From Pisolithus tinctorius (Eukaryota > Basidiomycota > Agaricomycetes > Boletales > Pisolithaceae): a DNA stretch of 64,000 bases. Both the position numbers and the translations under genes were made by a program. Positions 1 through 11,316 of this stretch are shown piece by piece; the stretch's first letter is position 1, and every line of letters starts with the position of its first letter. The notes beneath the pieces are model-generated. The model was not told the origin of the DNA, searched no databases, and saw nothing but the letters and a program-made list of their open reading frames with translations. The stretch covers positions 372,001 through 436,000 of the forward strand of contig JANFAH010000011.1 in NCBI GenBank assembly GCA_024663395.1, written 5' to 3'.

Positions 1-3000
1 TCCTCGGTGTCACGTCCACAGCGCTTGCCGCTGTTCTTTCGGGAGCTGGTGTTCCCAGTTTATTCATTGGCCTTGTCGCATACTCGGGAACCACAGCGGT
101 TCTCAGCACTGCTGCCTTCGGTGGACTGGTCTACACTTTGGTAGCTATTCGCCGCAATCTCGCCGCCCTTCATGAGCCGGCCGACAGTTGGCCCCCAGCT
201 AAAGAGGTCGAGGAGAAACCCCGTCACTCATTTGCCACCGAAGACGTCGACATTCTTCGGGAAGGAAGTTCCTGGCTGACTTCAGATGCTGGTTCTCATC
301 GTGACGAGGTCGCATCTAACTGGTCTTTTTCTACCTACCATACGCATCATGGGCGATTCAACCCTACAGGATCTCAGCAAACTTTGGCTCCTAAGTCGTC
401 TTATTGGTTCAGTGCCCCTTCGCCTCAAGATCCTTCGATTCCACCGGTCCCCCCTCTCCCGTCGCCTTATCGTCCCAGCACTTCGCCCACTTTTGTTATC
501 AGCGAAGATCCTGACCCGTTCCGTCGCGACGTTCCTAGCCGCCCTCGTCTCGGCTCACAGAGTTCCTGGTTGACTTCGTCCGCGGGAACGCACCCAACAA
601 TATCGGCATGGTCATTCCCCGCTACGCCCCATGGTGAAAGCGTGGTTGACGTTCGCGCCGGTTTGCTTCCCGCCGCACCGGGATCTCGGCCAGCTACTCC
701 TGCTGCATTGTCAACTGCTCAGGTGTTGGGAGGGTATGGGTATACGGCCGACTCTGAGAAAGGAATCGAGTCCCTCGCTACGAAAGGAAGTGGGGTCGAC
801 ATCTCATACTCAAGATACGTATTCTGGCTCCTTTCCATTTGGGTGCCCACGGTATGTGCTTGGAGCGTTTGCGGGACGGGTATATTAATTAATGAGATGT
901 CTCTGCTAGGCCTTATCTCTTCCTTACTTTATCTCGCTTTCTGTCCCAGGTTCTGTTCCCAGTGATTCGCTTTCCCTTTTGCTAGTCCTTTCGGTCACCC
1001 TTTCGTCTCCTCTTCTTGCGATTAACATCCTCCTTCGCTCTCCCATCCCAATTCCAACCGGCTTGTTCGACGTTCACGCAAAGCCTCCCCCCGCCGCGGT
1101 GCTGCGTGCACCCTCTCCAGCAGATACCTTGGCGACGTACGCTCGTGATTACAAACGTAGCGGCAGCGTCACCATCGTGGAGGGTCGTCGTAGCGGAGAT
1201 GTGTGGATTTCGCAAGGAGATGCCATCGATGGTAAGGGGAAGGTTGGTCGGGCTCTTGGCCTCATGTCCCCCGTGCCTAGGCTCGCTGTTCTTCCTATCG
1301 ACGAAGAGAAAGATGAGGGCGAGCGTACGCCCCCGTTACCTCTTCAGGAGGAACCTTCGTTCCCCTCTACCCTTCCCCTGACTCCTGCGTCGACCAACAG
1401 CGCAGAGCTCGGCCGCTTAAGGAAGGAATCAAAATCGTCGTCTCACCTCTCAACAGGTGAAGAAGCATTTGCGTCGAGGATCATGATCGCCCAAAGGCAC
1501 TATTCCGCACTTGCTACGACAGTCGTCGTCCCGGCATCGCCTGACAAACAAGAAGAACCCGCAGATGGTGTGGTGTCGATTGCAACGGGTGTGGCCGTCG
1601 AGTCCGCAGCTGCGCCGGGAGCAGCGTCTCATCTTCGCTCGCGGTCTGTATCTTCCGTGATCGGTCAAGCTATCACAACGGAGGATTTAGATATCAGCCC
1701 CCCGCCCTCCGACCCACTACCCCCAACGCCCCCGAACATTCGCAATGCTAAACTCGCCAAACAGTTGATGCACAAGAAGTCATATTCTTCCGGTTTTTCT
1801 TTGGGTGCCGTGGGCAGCGAGGACATGAACGAGATCGATGCGCTTACAGCAGGTGTACTCCCACTTCTAGTTCCTGGCCTCAAAGTCGGCGAAGATATGA
1901 AAATCAAGGATTGGGAATTCTCGCCTCCGCTCAGCAGCACCGTCGCCAAGAAATCTCGCCGTGTCCCGAAGGGATCTCATGGCTCGGACTTTGGTGTGTT
2001 GGCGCGGGAAGAATTTTCGTCACCTCAGCTGCACTCTACGCCTGCACAGGAACGTCGCAGAGGGAGGAAAGTCTCTGCTCACCGGAGAAATCACTTCAGC
2101 CTTCCCAGGTGAGTTGGTTGTGCGTGCTGTGTTTGTTCTGGAATATTAATCGTATCCGTGTGTCAGTCTCGGCCTCGGCAAGGATGCTCTGCAAGCATGG
2201 AAATCGGAAGTTAATCACGCCTTGGCGACCAAAATTCACCAGTATTCAACGTTGCCAGCGAACGACGCCGCGCGGAGGAACACTGTCTGGGGTGACGAGT
2301 CTGTTCCCAACCTCATAGCTCGCCCTCGCGTCGGAGAGGACCAGCTCCAAGTCCCTACTGGTGCCTCCCTTGGTCGTTCGCTCTCCACTCGCACTCTGGG
2401 TCTTCGTCCCGAAGTCCCCCACGGCGTAGACAGCGCGCGCACATCCATGATTACGCTGACATCTGATAGAGTCGTTCCCCCATCTGCGGCATCCACCGTA
2501 ACGCTGTTCGAACCAGAGAGTACCTTCGACCCCGACGCCCAAAGTACGCCATACGATACTCAGAAAGGCTATCCCTACACCAGAAAATACCAAGCCGCAG
2601 TGATGCCGCGATCCAACTCTCGTCGCTCAAGTATCGTATACATCAAGTCTTCTGACGATGAATATACCCGTCCCGAATCCGTCACTGCGTTGACGACGAA
2701 TTCCAACAACGTACCAAGTTCAGAACCTGCTCCTCCAGTGTCCACCCGGGCGGTGAGACCTTTGATACCCAAGTCGAGCACCAATAGTAAGCTGCAGCGC
2801 AAGACAACAACATCCTCCTCCGAAACGAACTCCCCTGGTGGGGGACTTCGACCGCTATCTCTGCTCAAAGACCGCGATCAGAACACTACGACCAAGGATG
2901 CAGGTGAATCCAAGGTCGGCGCCTCTGGTACACGTCCCCTTCTTCTTGGAAAGAAGAGGTCAAAGGCGAAGGTAGCGCAGGATGCAGACAGCGAGAATGT

Positions 3001-3163
3001 CAACCCTGTCAGTTCCGGTAACAACAAACATCTGAAGCCGCTTCAGCTGCATCGCTCGGAATCGAGTAGGATACGAGGTTTGCTTCGCAAGGCCGAAGCA
3101 GTACCGACGGTGGTCGTGCGGCCGCCTTCGGACCAATTGGGTACGCTCTATGAATATCGTTAA
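1..3163 (+). CDS. Large Ser/Pro-rich basidiomycete membrane protein, 5' end outside window
   Basis: The reading frame is open from base 3, so the start codon lies upstream. I read three exons: up to 879, 950-2108 and 2167-3163. The introns are GT-AG (donor after 879, acceptor before 950; donor after 2108, acceptor before 2167) and both keep frame. The first residues form hydrophobic helices followed by basic residues. Another hydrophobic pair straddles the first intron (WLLSIWVP and LSLLLVLSVTLSSPLLA). The rest is a long low-complexity cytosolic-type region rich in Ser, Pro and Thr, with patches such as VTIVEGRRSGDVW, EIDALTAGVLPLLVPGLKVG and LRPLSLLKDRD that I recognise from a conserved basidiomycete family of unknown function. 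The C-terminus is basic (SESSRIRGLLRKAE). It is convergent with SRM-1. Fragments of this gene and its 3' flank recur through the cluster. Function unknown; the gene call is secure. Confidence 0.85.
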
Positions 3164-3883
3164 ACGCAGACAACAATTCTTTCCGTCGTCTTTTTCTTTT
3201 TCTTTTTCGACTTATTTTTACTTAGATTTTCTGCTTTGACAGTTTTCTTTTTGCTGGTCGATCAATGCTTTCCTCGCTTTCGTAGTTACGTACCTCCAGG
3301 CTCTCGCATTCTTGCTTGTTTAACAGCTTGACTCGCTTTCTTGCTGGTTTATGCCACGCGCTCTTCTACGCTCAGAAAACTTACCACCCGTGTACCCTTG
3401 TGCATCGACCTGCTCTATCTCCCACATGCTCTGTAGCTAACTATGCTTTGTTTCTCTCACCATATGCAGTATACCGTCGAAATGAAATCCGTTTGTAAAC
3501 TGTCTCACCCTTGTGTGCACTTGCAGGGTTTCTCCAAGAGATTCAATGGTAGTATGGTCGACTGGGTAATTACTAATTGGGGCAAGATTGGCACTGTTGA
3601 AGATGAATCAAAACTAGACTGACCTGCAAAATGAATGTCCACAAATATCTACAAGGAAAATGGGAGCGTGTGCAATAAGCCAGAAAAAACATCGAGGAGA
3701 GCGGGGATCCAATAAGTTAGCCAGATGTGCTGCAGGGTCCAAAACGAGTTTCCATATACAAGAGGCGATTCATAACTATGGTGGCAAGTGAGGTTGCAGG
3801 AGGCGGGAACTTTGATCCAAAACATAGGCAAGGTCCGTGTCTCCATACTCAGTTCCTGACGACAGAGGTTGCAATGCTGATGA
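3164..3883. repeat. 3' flank of gene 1 and SRM-1, template of recurrent junction block
   Basis: This stretch has no convincing gene. It begins with pyrimidine-rich sequence (CTTTTTC runs near 3185-3210), plausible 3' UTR of gene 1. The part from about 3300 to 3640 recurs, diverged, beside the 3' ends of SRM-3, SRM-4, SRM-5, SRM-7 and SRM-8 (around 9600, 12550, 15000-15300, 19440-19560 and 22080-22520). This shows that the gene 1/SRM junction was copied as part of the amplification unit. Confidence 0.7.
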
Positions 3884-5524
3884 TTACCATGCGGCCCCTG
3901 GCCTTTCCGAGTATTGCGGCGGGAGTTCAGTGACCTGCGATGCCGTAGGGGGAGCATCTGCTATATCCATACGAACAAAGCACCGCATGGACCCGGTAGG
4001 AGTCATAACAATTGCGGAACCCTTCCCAAGAGCAGATAACGGTACTGACGATACGCTTGTACCATTATAGGCTGAAAAATCGGAAGTGCTAGCGCCGGCA
4101 GAGGAGCCTTGTCGCAGGCTTGTCGAGGCACATAGTGAATTGTAGGTATCCTGCAGAGTAGTGCAGGTCATCCTGGGTATAGTCCGACCTGGCGGCACGA
4201 GGGACTGCGTACGGTGTAAGCTAACGAGTAACTCAGACTCGGGGTAAAAAGAGACTGAGCTGTGGTCAACGAAGGCCAGGTTTTTAAGTACTGTACGGCT
4301 AACATGAAAAACATGCATGAAAGGAGGGTGATCGATGTAACGAGCCCACAGGGTGGTAAGTATGTAGAGTAGGCTTGTAGACGAGTATCTAATACACCAA
4401 CATACGGTCGCTTTGGTACGTCCGGGAGTATACGTGCGTAGTCGTAAGTATATCTAGGCCGACAAGGTCGGCCGACTGTAAAGGAGGCGGATGAGGTGGC
4501 ATAGAAGAGGAGTACACGGAAGCATTCCTGCGCCTCCTTTGAATAACATGCAGGCCGAAGCTCACCAGCGCGGCAAGTGTAAATACACCGACTGCTATTC
4601 CAGCAATAGTAGAAACGGGAATGTTTTTTGCTGAAGCGATAGAGCCAGTCTGGCTGCTTAGGCAAGAGGCATCGTTCGAGGGCCCCACTGATTGAAGAAC
4701 AGAACAACCGCCTGAGTTGCCATTAGCATCCCACATCGAAAACATAATCGATGTCCCAGTTTGTACATCTGCCGTCCAAGTGTAGCTCGTCGTTGTCACG
4801 CCAGACTGAATGAGAAAGGACTGCCCCCCAGGAACGATTCCCTGCATTTGATTTGAGCGCTCGCAGGAGGCATGCACAATAACATACTACTGACCACAAA
4901 AGTAACAGGCAGTATCGCTCCCTGGTATCCGCTGAATTCAAAGGGTCTAGGATAGCAGCGCGTCTGTATCAACATCCACGACGGTCATAAGCGCTAAGAC
5001 TTACCCGCATTGCTGGAGAGGAAACCCAACATCACTGAAGTAGTAACTCAGGGATGGCAAAGTAGTGTTGCAGCTGGAACTGCTGGTAGGTTCCCCCACC
5101 GTTATCAGGTCAGTTGTACCCCCAGTTGCGAACCCAGTTGCATCGGATAATATGACCACAAATTGGAGCCCTTGTGGCAGAGGGAGTTGAGGAATGGTAT
5201 AAGATCCTTGATATGCCGAGGATGATACATTGTGGAAACTCGCGGGAACAGTGTCATCCTTGGTAACCTCTGTCTAAAGACAGGTTGCCTGATACACAGG
5301 GGACGAACTCACGGTGAAAATAGCAATCTGAAAGGGACTTTGTCCGCCTGTGCACCAATACGTGTGAGCGCACTAAGAACTGGTAATATAAGGAACTTAC
5401 CTGTCCAAGAGATGTTGAAGGGGCCGCATTCGGTGGCTGCTCCCACCAACATGGAGAATGCCTTTGCCATCAACAGAGGCGAGGACAAGAATAAGATGGA
5501 CAGTAGGAGGTGGGTCGAACGCAT
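3884..5524 (-). CDS. SRM-1: single-pass Ser/Thr-rich membrane protein with extra putative intron
   Basis: Minus-strand exons are 5524-5401, 5347-5313, 5258-5005, 4946-4895 and 4841-3884, the last interrupted by a putative intron at 4397-4205. Exon 1 encodes a signal peptide (MRSTH start, hydrophobic core) and ECGPFNISWTG. Exons 2-4 give the first beta-type unit, ending QQCG, and the PFEFSGYQGAILPVTF junction. Exon 5 gives the second unit (SYTWTADVQ, GGCS), a short stalk, a membrane segment beginning STIAGIAVG and then RRRR. Removing the 193-nt insert, which has GT and AG ends, restores a tail aligning with the other copies (PPGRTIPRM ... TELPPQYSERP). The family is common in basidiomycetes and I know of no established function; the layout resembles surface sensors or wall-anchored receptors, which is inference. 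PPQY fits the PPxY motif bound by WW domains. Confidence 0.75.
4205..4397 (-). other. Copy-specific insert with GT..AG ends in SRM-1 tail
   Basis: On the minus strand the segment starts GTGTATTAG and ends CGTACGCAG. It is 193 nt long, not a multiple of three, so it must be removed (or the gene is broken) for the tail to be read. Joining its flanks gives YQSDRML followed by SLVPPGRTIP, which lines up with YQSDHVQPFGPPGRTIP in SRM-10. None of the other copies has it. Confidence 0.6.
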
Positions 5525-6735
5525 CCTTGCAAACCGCAGCTCGCACAACGGATTTCGGAGAGTTAAGGACGGCTTTAAATGTAGTACCAGTGGTCTGGAG
5601 AAGTTGTATCATTGTACCATTATAGTAAACCATCGTAAGGCATGTTGAAACAGATTAAGACACCACCAGCACCCGACAACCCGCTATCACCACCAAGGTG
5701 ATAGCTGGCCAATGGCATCGGGCATCGTTGTCGTTATTGCTGGTCTACCACTGCATTGGTCGATGTCGTTGATGGTCATGTTAGAGTAGAAGCAGCTTTG
5801 GCGTCGTCGGGTACTAGTGGTCCGGCGGTCACGTTGAACGATGAGGCCGGGTGGTGATAGGTAATGTCGTCGCCCAGGGACCTTGGCCCCTGGTTTAATA
5901 AGTAACTACAGCAGCCTAACCAAGGTAACGACGACGACCTTCACCGCCACCGCCACCGAAAACAACGGACTCACACGCCGACAAACGACGGTCTGAGGTA
6001 ATAGCCTCACAACCTGCTGCTCATTTCTTTTTCATGCAAGAACCTCCGCGAGTAAAAGACATTTTGAATGTGAGGAATGGCCTCGGGTTTACCATCGACA
6101 TTAATCAGTGAGCCGTTCGTCGAGAACGCAAATAAATGTAACTGCCGTCGACACTCTGCCTTATATAGCTTTACATAGCTTTACATTATGTAACATGACC
6201 TAATTCATACTACCGCTGTCCTTTTTCGGGGAGCTCCTCACACCTCATGCACATGTATGAACCATTTTACGGTCATCAGACTTATCTCCCGGGCGCGACT
6301 TCTGTTACGAAAGGCACGTTCAGCCCCATCATACGATTTGAACAGGCAACACTCCCAGGTCCCTCTTCGTTGCCACTTTCAGGTAGTTCGCCTTTTTCAG
6401 TACGAACCCTCCCTCTTTAAACATTCCCGCTAACGTTTCTGAAGCCTTAGTGACTAACGTTTGTCGCTCCTCGCTACCACCCCTTTGGGCCTGTGAACAC
6501 CACTGAGCTCGGTTGTCAAATGATGGGAACATCCACCATCAATGTTCGTTTACGATTAACGATCGCAAAATCGCCGCAATCTGCAAACCTTCCTTAACCT
6601 GGTTTAACCCCCCCAGCCATATGCCATTGGCCAAGTACAGCCCTACGACAACAGGACATTACGGAGATACCCATCAACCGGTTTCCACAATCTAGCGTCT
6701 ATTTCCCCTGTTTCTCCGACCCCCTTCTCACAAGG
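5525..6735. promoter_or_regulatory. Divergent intergenic region between SRM-1 and SRM-2
   Basis: This is the only place where two SRM genes face away from each other. The part next to SRM-2 (about 6500-6735) matches, in inverted orientation, the upstream block found before minus-strand copies (for example 11340-11560). Between about 5650 and 6330 I see no gene and no recognisable element. Confidence 0.5.
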
Positions 6736-8308
6736 ATGCTTTCGACGCACCTCCTGAAGCCTATCTTATTCCTTTTCTCGTCCCTATGGGCGGCGAAGGC
6801 ATTTTCTGTGTCGATGGGAACAGCCTCTGAATGCTCTCCATTCACCATCTCTTGGACGGGTAAGTCCTTCATATGCCCAGCTCACAGGGCGCTCTCACGT
6901 ATTGGCGCACAGGCGGACAAAGCACCTTTGAGATTGCTATTTACCCCGTGAGTTCGCCTCCTATGTATTAGGCAAAACCGTCTCTAGACATTGGTTACAA
7001 AGGCCGACAACCCCCCGATTTTCTATTCTGCGACATCCTCACCTTATACTATTTCTCAACTTCCGCTGTCACGAGGGACCCAGTTCGTGGTGATGATGTC
7101 TGATGCAACCGGGTTCGCAACCGGGGGTACAACTGCAGTGCTAACGGTGGGGGAGCCCACCAGCAGCTCCAGCTGCAGCACTACCCCACCGTCCTTGAGT
7201 TACATCTTCATTGATGACACGTTACCTCTCCAGCAATGCGCGTAGGTCATAGCACTATGACCGTCATGTGATGTTGATACTGATGCGCCATTCTACTCTA
7301 GACCCTTGGAATTCAGCGGATACCAGGGGGCGATACTGCCTGTCACTTTTATTGTCAGTAACATGTTGTTGTCCATGCCTCCTGCTGGCGCTCAATTCAT
7401 ATGTTCAAATGCAGGGAATCATTCCTGAGGGAGAGTCCTTTCGCATTCAGTCCGATGTGGCAACGATGACCTACAATTGGACGGCAGATGTACCAGCCGG
7501 AACCTCGATTATGTTTTCGATGTTGGATGCTAATAACAAAACAGGTGGCTGTTCTGCGCTTCAAACAGTGAACGGCTCGAGTGACGCTTCTTGCCTAAGC
7601 TCCATCTCCCCTTCATCTACTGGAAGCATTCCGCAGTCATCACAGTCGGGGTCTCCCTCTCCGTCTGCCAGCCAGACTGGTTCTAGCTCCTCAACAACCC
7701 TTTCTACTGCCGCCATCGCTGGAGTGGTGGGTGGATGTGTAGTTGCACTTGCTGCCCTGGTGATCCTTGGCTTGTACCTTATCCGTAGGACGCGCAAGGA
7801 TGATACCACGTACTCTGCTCATACAGCACCCAATACGCCTTCTTTACATCTGGGGGACTTTCGTCACAGCCCGGATACATCTGCGACTGCTTACCCATAC
7901 TATCCCGTTCAGTACCAAAGTAACCTTGACCAATCCTTTGCGCCGTCAGATCACACTATGCCCAGGATGAATCACCCTTCGGCGCAGGAGGCCTACAGCT
8001 TCCCCCGTGCTTCGGCAAACCTGCAGCGTGATCCCTTTGCTGGCGCTGGCGCTCCCAATTTCCCAGCCTACAACGATACAGGCATGCCGTCAGGACCGCC
8101 ATTTGCCAGGTACGCGCGACACAATGTTGTAGAACATGCTCCGCCTACCACATCGCAGGCCATCGACTTTTCACCGCAATACCCGCGAAGGCCGGGGCCT
8201 GCAGCAGGACAACAATCACCACCGTGGACTCTCTCGTCAGGGACAGACCTCGCCTATGTCCCGAAGTCCTTCGATCAAATTCCCCGCCACTTGCTCCCGA
8301 CAGGATAG
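6736..8308 (+). CDS. SRM-2: inverted copy of the membrane-protein family
   Basis: This is the only plus-strand copy. Exons are 6736-6859, 6913-6947, 7003-7241, 7302-7353 and 7415-8308; all introns are GT-AG and in frame. The third exon uses an acceptor after TTACAAAG rather than the nearer TTAG, which is what keeps frame in every copy. The product has a signal peptide (MLSTHLLKPILFLFSSL), ECSPFTISWTG, a QQCAP junction, NWTADVPAGTSIMFSML, a Ser-rich stalk, a membrane segment beginning STAAIAGVVGG, RRTRK and a long tail. The tail has FSPQYPRRP where sisters have PPPQYSERP, so the PPxY motif is lost here. The C-terminal AYVPKSFDQIPRHLLPTG is shared with SRM-4, 5 and 7. It is intact by inspection. 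Confidence 0.82.
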
Positions 8309-9174
8309 TAGTTATGATTCACGTCGTACTTATATACGGAAAATCACGTTAGATACCGCATTACGTCTAGCTAACTCTTTGTATTTTTACTTTTCTCGAT
8401 TGTTTTCAGCCTATTACGCATTGCCACGTTCCCATTCCCCTCCCAGGTATTTGTGGGCATTCAGTGAATGGTTCTAAATTTTTTTACTGGTGTCGTGGTT
8501 GCGGACTTCAGCTACCCCACTCCATCCCTCAAAAGCTCCAAGCTCATGTTAAGGCAATTACAGGTCGGATGCCATCACGGAACTGATCTACTACTAGTCT
8601 CGTCCACCGTAAATGCGTAAAATTTGAAGCTAAGATCAACACGTGCGCATAAACTTGAAGTATTGGCAAGCATTGAGACATTCACAAAAACTTCAAACTT
8701 TGCCTGTGGTAAAATGTGAAATCAATTTTCAGGTACAGTCTTTGCGTTTTCTGGAAACATGATCATATTGGGATTCGTCTTCGTCTTCGTGTAATCGTCA
8801 ATTTTAGGTGTTAGTTGATAGACCGCCACGGGTGCCCGCTCGTCGCACGAAAGTGAGAGCAAGGATGGCACTTCGAGAAACTCACTGTCATACGATATAC
8901 TATGGCCTTTATTGTCCTATTGTTTCGTACTGTCGTTGTACTATTATTGTTATGTCGTTATTATCGTCGTCATCGTCACTGTCATTGTTGTCGTCTTTGT
9001 ATTTCTGTTGCTGTGCCAGTATTGTTGCTGCCGAAGGTGAGGTCGAGATGGTTGACTAGTTCGGTACAAAGGATTTGAAGTCAAACAAATTGCCGGATCG
9101 AGCTTGCCCGAGAGGACCACAATATATATTGAAGAACCACTACACAGAGCCGTCGAGGACCTCCTCGAAGTCTA
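8309..9174. other. Intergenic, low-complexity T/G/C-rich stretch
   Basis: I see no supportable gene. The first 150 bases are 3' flank of SRM-2, partly shared (inverted) with flanks of other copies. Around 8920-9030 there is a simple-sequence tract of GTT, GTC and ATC triplets. Confidence 0.4.
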
Positions 9175-9660
9175 CACTGCTGCCTCCCTCGGTCGTTCGC
9201 TGTCCGCTCGTATTCTGGGTCTTTGTTCCCGAGGACCCCCACGGCGTAAACAGCGTGCGCGCACGTTCCGTGATCACGCTGACATTTGATAGAGTTGTAC
9301 CCCCATCTGCCGCTTCCGCCGTGACCCTATTCGAACCAGAGAGCACCTTCGACCCCGACGCCCAAAGTACGCCATACGACACTCAGAAAGGTTATCCCTA
9401 CTGCGGACAATACCAAGCCGCAGTGACACCGCGATCCAACTCTCGTCGCTCAAGTATTGTCACTATATATCCAGTCTTCTGACGATGGATATACCGTCCT
9501 AGATCTGTCACTGCATTGACGACGAATCCCAATGGACATCCGAGTTCAGAACCTGCTCCTCTGGTGTCCGCTTGGGCGGTGAGACTTTTGATGCTCAAGT
9601 CAAGCACCGGGCTGCTCTATCTCCCACATGCTGTATAGCTAACGATGCTAACATCAAAGA
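9175..9660 (+). pseudogene. Fragment of gene 1 (C-terminal exon) inside the SRM cluster
   Basis: The sequence aligns closely with about 2360-2770 of gene 1: both contain the TASTVTLFEPESTFDPDAQSTP coding region, the same Tyr-rich DTQKGYPY run and the following SNSRRSSIV. The fragment has no start and shifts frame near 9285 and again near 9470, where the copy of the SSDDEY region is broken. It ends near 9610-9650 in sequence matching the 3' flank of gene 1 (CTGCTCTATCTCCCACATG). It lies immediately before the 3' end of SRM-3, the same relation as gene 1 to SRM-1. This is a relic of a segmental duplication that included the gene 1 3' end. Confidence 0.85.
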
Positions 9661-9916
9661 CTAGACTGACGCCCACAGATATCTGCGAGGGGAATGGGAA
9701 CATGCATAATAGGCTGGAAACAATCGGGGAAATCGAAAATGAAATAAGTTAGCCAGATGTGCTACTATGTTCAAAATAATGTTCCATGTGCAACGAAGGC
9801 GCGTATCACGACTATAGTGGCAAGTGAGGTTGCAAGTGGCTGGAACTCTGATCCGAAACATAGGCAAGCTCCGTGACTCCATACTCAATTCCCAACGACA
9901 GAAACGGCGATGGTGA

Positions 9917-11316
9917 TTATTGCCATGTGAGTCCCGACCTTTCGGAGTATTGCGGCGGAAGTTCGATGACCTGCGATGCGGTGTGCGAAGCATCTTCTAT
10001 ATCCGTATGAACAATGTACCGCGTAGACCCGGAAGGAGTCATAACGATCGTGGAACCCTTCCCCGGAGGAGATGGCGGTGCTGACGATACGCTGGTATCA
10101 TTATAGCTTGTCGAGGCACGGGGTAAATTGGAGGTGTCCTGCGGGGCAAGATGGGTCATCCCGGATATAGTCTGGTCAGACCGCAGGAAGGAGCTTGGGT
10201 ATGGAGTGACCTCCGAGTGTAAAGGAGGCGAATTAGATGGCATAGGAGTGGAGTACGTGAAATCATTCCTGCGCCTCCTTCGCATAAAGCATAACAAGAG
10301 GATCGCCAGCGCAGCAAGTGCAACTACACCTCCGACTGCAATTCCAGCGATAGCGGCAACCGAGAGGGTTGTTGAAGAGCCAGAACTAGTTTGGCTGGGA
10401 GAGGAAGACCCCGATTGTGACGCCTGCGGAATGCTTGCGGTGGATGAAGGGGAGTTGGAGCTCAGGCAAGAAGCATCGTTCGAGCCCCCTACTATTTGAA
10501 CCAGAGAACAGCCGCCTGTGTTGTTTTCAGCATCCAACATCGAAAATATAATCGAGGTCCCGGCTTGTACATCTGCCGTCCAGGTGTAGGTCGTTGTCGT
10601 CACACCAGACGCAAGGATAGATGATTCCCCTCCAGGAATGATCGCCTATATTTGACTTGAGCGCCAGCAGGAGATATACACAGCAACGTATTACCGACCA
10701 GAAAAGTAACGGGCAGTATCGCTCCCTGGTATCCGTTGAATTCAAAGGGTCTAGAGAAGAGTGGAGTCAGTATTAACATCCACGACAATCACAGTTCTAA
10801 GACTTACCCGCATTGTTGGAAAGGCAACGAAGTATCACTGAAGTAGTAACTCAGGGTCGGAAAAGTAGTGTTGCAGCTGGAGCCGCTGGAGGGCCCCGCC
10901 ACCGTTATCAAGTCAGTTGTGCCCCCAGTTGCGAACCCGGTTGCATCAGACATCGTCACCACGAACTGGGTCCCTTGTGGCAGCAGAAGTTGAGAAATGG
11001 TGTAAGGTGAGGATGTCGCGGTATAGAAACTCGGGGGATCATCAGCCTTTGTAACCGCTATCTTGAGACAGGTTGCCTAGTACATAGATAGGGGGAAAAC
11101 TCACGGGGAAAATAGCAATCTGAAAAGGGCTCTGTCCGCCTGCACACCAATACGTACGAGTCCACTAACAACTGTGCATACGAAGGACTTACCCGTCCAA
11201 GAAACGGTGAATGGAGCGCATTCAGAAGCTGTTCCCACTGACACCGAAAATGCCTTTGCCATCCATAGGGACGAGAAAAGGAATAAGATAGGTCTCAGGA
11301 AGTGCGTCGAACGCAT
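9917..11316 (-). CDS. SRM-3: membrane-protein family copy with short tail
   Basis: Minus-strand exons are 11316-11193, 11139-11105, 11046-10808, 10750-10699 and 10645-9917. Frame is kept throughout. Exon 1 gives the signal peptide and ECAPFTVSWTG; exon 2 gives GGQSPFQIAIFP; exon 3 ends with FQQCG; exon 4 is PFEFNGYQGAILPVTFL; exon 5 carries TYTWTADVQAGTSIIFSML, GGCS, a Ser-rich stalk with SQTSSGSS, a membrane segment starting AAIAGIAVGG, RRRRR and the tail. The tail contains RYIVHTDIEDA and ends soon after PPQYSERSG, without the PKSFDQ extension of SRM-4 and SRM-7. RYIVHTD and PPQYSER are the strongest tail motifs I associate with this family elsewhere in basidiomycetes, so SRM-3 may be closest to the ancestral form. 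Intact by inspection. Confidence 0.83.

Noticed and set aside
5279..5282. Apparent in-frame stop at the start of SRM-1 exon 3
   Set aside because: It arises only if the acceptor after TTAG or CAG is used. The acceptor after an AAG about 20-30 nt further on keeps frame in every intact copy, so the stop is intronic.
9075..9482. 135-residue plus-strand frame taken as a gene
   Set aside because: It is a fragment of the last exon of gene 1 with frame breaks, without its own start or splice structure.
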